Below, piece after piece: positions 62,693 through 64,000 of a stretch of DNA of 64,000 bases. The notes under the pieces were generated by a model. It made no database searches. It was given only the letters and a program-made list of their open reading frames with translations, and was not told where the DNA came from. The DNA comes from CAVXFL01 sp963761015 (GTDB lineage Bacteria > Pseudomonadota > Alphaproteobacteria > Acetobacterales > Acetobacteraceae), in NCBI GenBank assembly GCA_963761015.1, contig CAVXFL010000020.1:310001-374000 (forward strand). Reading direction: 5' to 3'. Numbering within the stretch: the first letter of the stretch is position 1; the number at the start of each line of letters is the position of its first letter. Position numbers and translations under genes: made by a program.

Positions 62693-64000
62693 ATGATCAA
62701 CTCCGCCCTCTCGTCGTGTATTCTCACGTTGGCATCCCTACGTGGAAACATTGCGCCAACCACAGCCATGTCGCTGTTCGGCGGATTTTCTCTGCTGTAC
62801 TGGCTTGGACCTAAAGGCTTCTACATTTCGGCTCTGCGCGCCTACGGCTTCGAACCCTTCCACACCCCGTTCATTGACATCGGCGCTCTATTGGCTGCAT
62901 GGCAGTGCACTCGACTTGGCATAGACGTTTTGGCCCAAAATCCATGTGACGTTCTCGGTCGCCTGCACGTCTATTCACCGGCATGGCTACGACTGTCGTG
63001 GGTCCCACTTGATGTCGGTTCGACCGAGATTTTGGGGTGGGGGCTCGGTCTGTCATTTCTCGTTTCGCTCTACATTATTCCGAAGTCGCGGTCCTGGTCC
63101 GAAACCGCGATCGTAACTGCGGCGAGCACTTCGAGCATGGTCGCTTACGCGGTGGAGCGAGCCAATCCGGACCTCATCATTTTTCTGCTGGTAGTTCTCG
63201 GCGGGCTGCTGCTCAGGGGGCGTGGCCTCCAGCGCGCCTTCGCGTACTCTGCCTTCGTGATCGGCGGCCTGATCAAATACTATCCCTTCGCGCTGCTGAT
63301 CCTAATGCTGCGCGAGAACTCGACAAGGTTGCTCCTGTTCGGCGCGGTGATCGTGGGATTGGGCTGTGCCTTGGTGGTCGGCGACTACAGCGAGGTCCGA
63401 CGCGCATTGGCGCTTATCCCAGAGGGCTCGTACTTTGGCTTGAACTTTGGCGCCAAAAACCTGCCGTTCGGGTTAGCCAAGCTTCTGGGCATCGAGCAGG
63501 GCCCACTAAGGCTCCTATTCCTGGCCAGCGTGTTCGTTATTCTGCTCGGCTCATGCGCGGCAACGTGCCGCAAAGTGCTCCGGAACAGCGACTTTCGGAG
63601 GAACTATCTGCGGTTGGCGGAGCCCGAACGCGTCTTTATGAGCATCGGGGCGATTATGCTGGCCGGTTGCTTTTTTGCCGGTCAAAACAACGGCTATCGT
63701 GCTGTGTTCCTGCTCCTGGTTATCCCCGGTCTGCTTGCAATCTCGCGCGAGCGAGGTTACCAAGGTCAAACAATGTGCAGAACGGCTGCAATCGTTGCCG
63801 TGCTGCTCATGTGGGAGCCGCTCGTCTATGATCTGCTGGCGAATCTTCTTTCCGGGAAGAGCGACGCCTTGCGCGTGGTTCGCGCCAGTATTCTGTTCGT
63901 GGTTTGGCTGTCGCGCGAACTGGCGTGGTGGTGGATTGCAAGCGTTCTCGCGAGCGTGGCGCTCTGTTGCGTGACCGAGAGCCAGGTAATCGCGCAAACA
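62693..64000 (+). CDS. Polytopic membrane glycosyltransferase-like protein, cut by window edge
   Basis: 436 codons open to the end of the window, no stop reached. The reading frame starts at ATG 62693. The loop QNPCDVLGRLHVYSPAWLRL and later ERANPDLIIFLLVV, GGLIKYYPFALLIL and FFAGQNNGYRAVFLLLVIPG resemble DUF2029/GT87-like proteins of envelope glycan loci. At least nine spans are visible. Codon usage is clearly less GC-rich than in the rest of the window, suggesting transfer. Confidence 0.78.
   Translation, partial: MINSALSSCILTLASLRGNIAPTTAMSLFGGFSLLYWLGPKGFYISALRAYGFEPFHTPFIDIGALLAAWQCTRLGIDVLAQNPCDVLGRLHVYSPAWLRLSWVPLDVGSTEILGWGLGLSFLVSLYIIPKSRSWSETAIVTAASTSSMVAYAVERANPDLIIFLLVVLGGLLLRGRGLQRAFAYSAFVIGGLIKYYPFALLILMLRENSTRLLLFGAVIVGLGCALVVGDYSEVRRALALIPEGSYFGLNFGAKNLPFGLAKLLGIEQGPLRLLFLASVFVILLGSCAATCRKVLRNSDFRRNYLRLAEPERVFMSIGAIMLAGCFFAGQNNGYRAVFLLLVIPGLLAISRERGYQGQTMCRTAAIVAVLLMWEPLVYDLLANLLSGKSDALRVVRASILFVVWLSRELAWWWIASVLASVALCCVTESQVIAQT

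Overview
The window looks like chromosomal DNA of a high-GC alphaproteobacterium. The evidence is a GcrA-type cell-cycle regulator cut by the left edge, an rsmG-parA-parB cluster with a near-consensus parS, an FnrN/FixK-type regulator with several TTGAT-N4-ATCAA boxes, a CcmCDEFGHI cytochrome c maturation operon, and strong G/C preference at third codon positions. Rhodospirillales or Acetobacteraceae is a reasonable guess, but that is inference. There is no rRNA, transposase, integrase or CRISPR array. One tRNA gene, tRNA-Thr(UGU), is present.

Layout. 0-3 kb: gcrA (partial), msrA, a secreted protein, and a Rieske/EVE/YciI operon. 3.1-8.5 kb: ccmCDEFGHI. 8.5-35.8 kb: a large nitrogen-scavenging island. 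On the minus strand a compact operon runs from a FadR/FCD-type GntR regulator through asparaginase, a PgdA/cyclic-imidase-like deacetylase, a small CxxC protein, a CobW GTPase, a CUT2 ABC transporter, PuuE allantoinase and AllA ureidoglycolate lyase. On the plus strand, divergently, an Opp/Dpp-type ABC transporter is followed by an SDR dehydrogenase and a second CUT2 ABC transporter. Then come a NitT/TauT ABC transporter (minus) and a hydantoin-racemase-like protein plus dihydropyrimidinase (plus). Three TGGTCnGACCA palindromes between the two divergent operons are probable operators of the GntR regulator. Together these genes suggest import and ring-opening of cyclic amides, ureides and imides, with amide nitrogen release.

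35.8-39.8 kb: a small oxygen-responsive group (DUF2267 protein, GNAT-like protein, FNR-type regulator, 83-residue protein) with three FNR boxes, plus tRNA-Thr and a class III aminotransferase. 39.8-51.5 kb: flavin amine oxidase, marR-emrA-emrB efflux, a cutA remnant, DUF2244, nth, a second DHA2 pump, a quinone oxidoreductase, ogt and a YyaL-type protein. 51.5-59.7 kb: rsmG, parA, parB, gmhA, rsmD, rluB, a class I glutamine amidotransferase, tadA, an MFS transporter and a threonine-synthase-like enzyme. 59.8-64 kb: three polytopic glycosyltransferase-like membrane proteins, the last cut by the right edge, in DNA of visibly lower GC.

Data quality. Many genes, including housekeeping ones (ccmF, nth, rsmG, gmhA, rluB), carry single-base frameshifts while the encoded protein stays conserved across the break, and 25.5-29.4 kb is densely shifted. 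This pattern fits consensus indel errors better than gene decay. No gene-free stretch exceeds about 230 bases.
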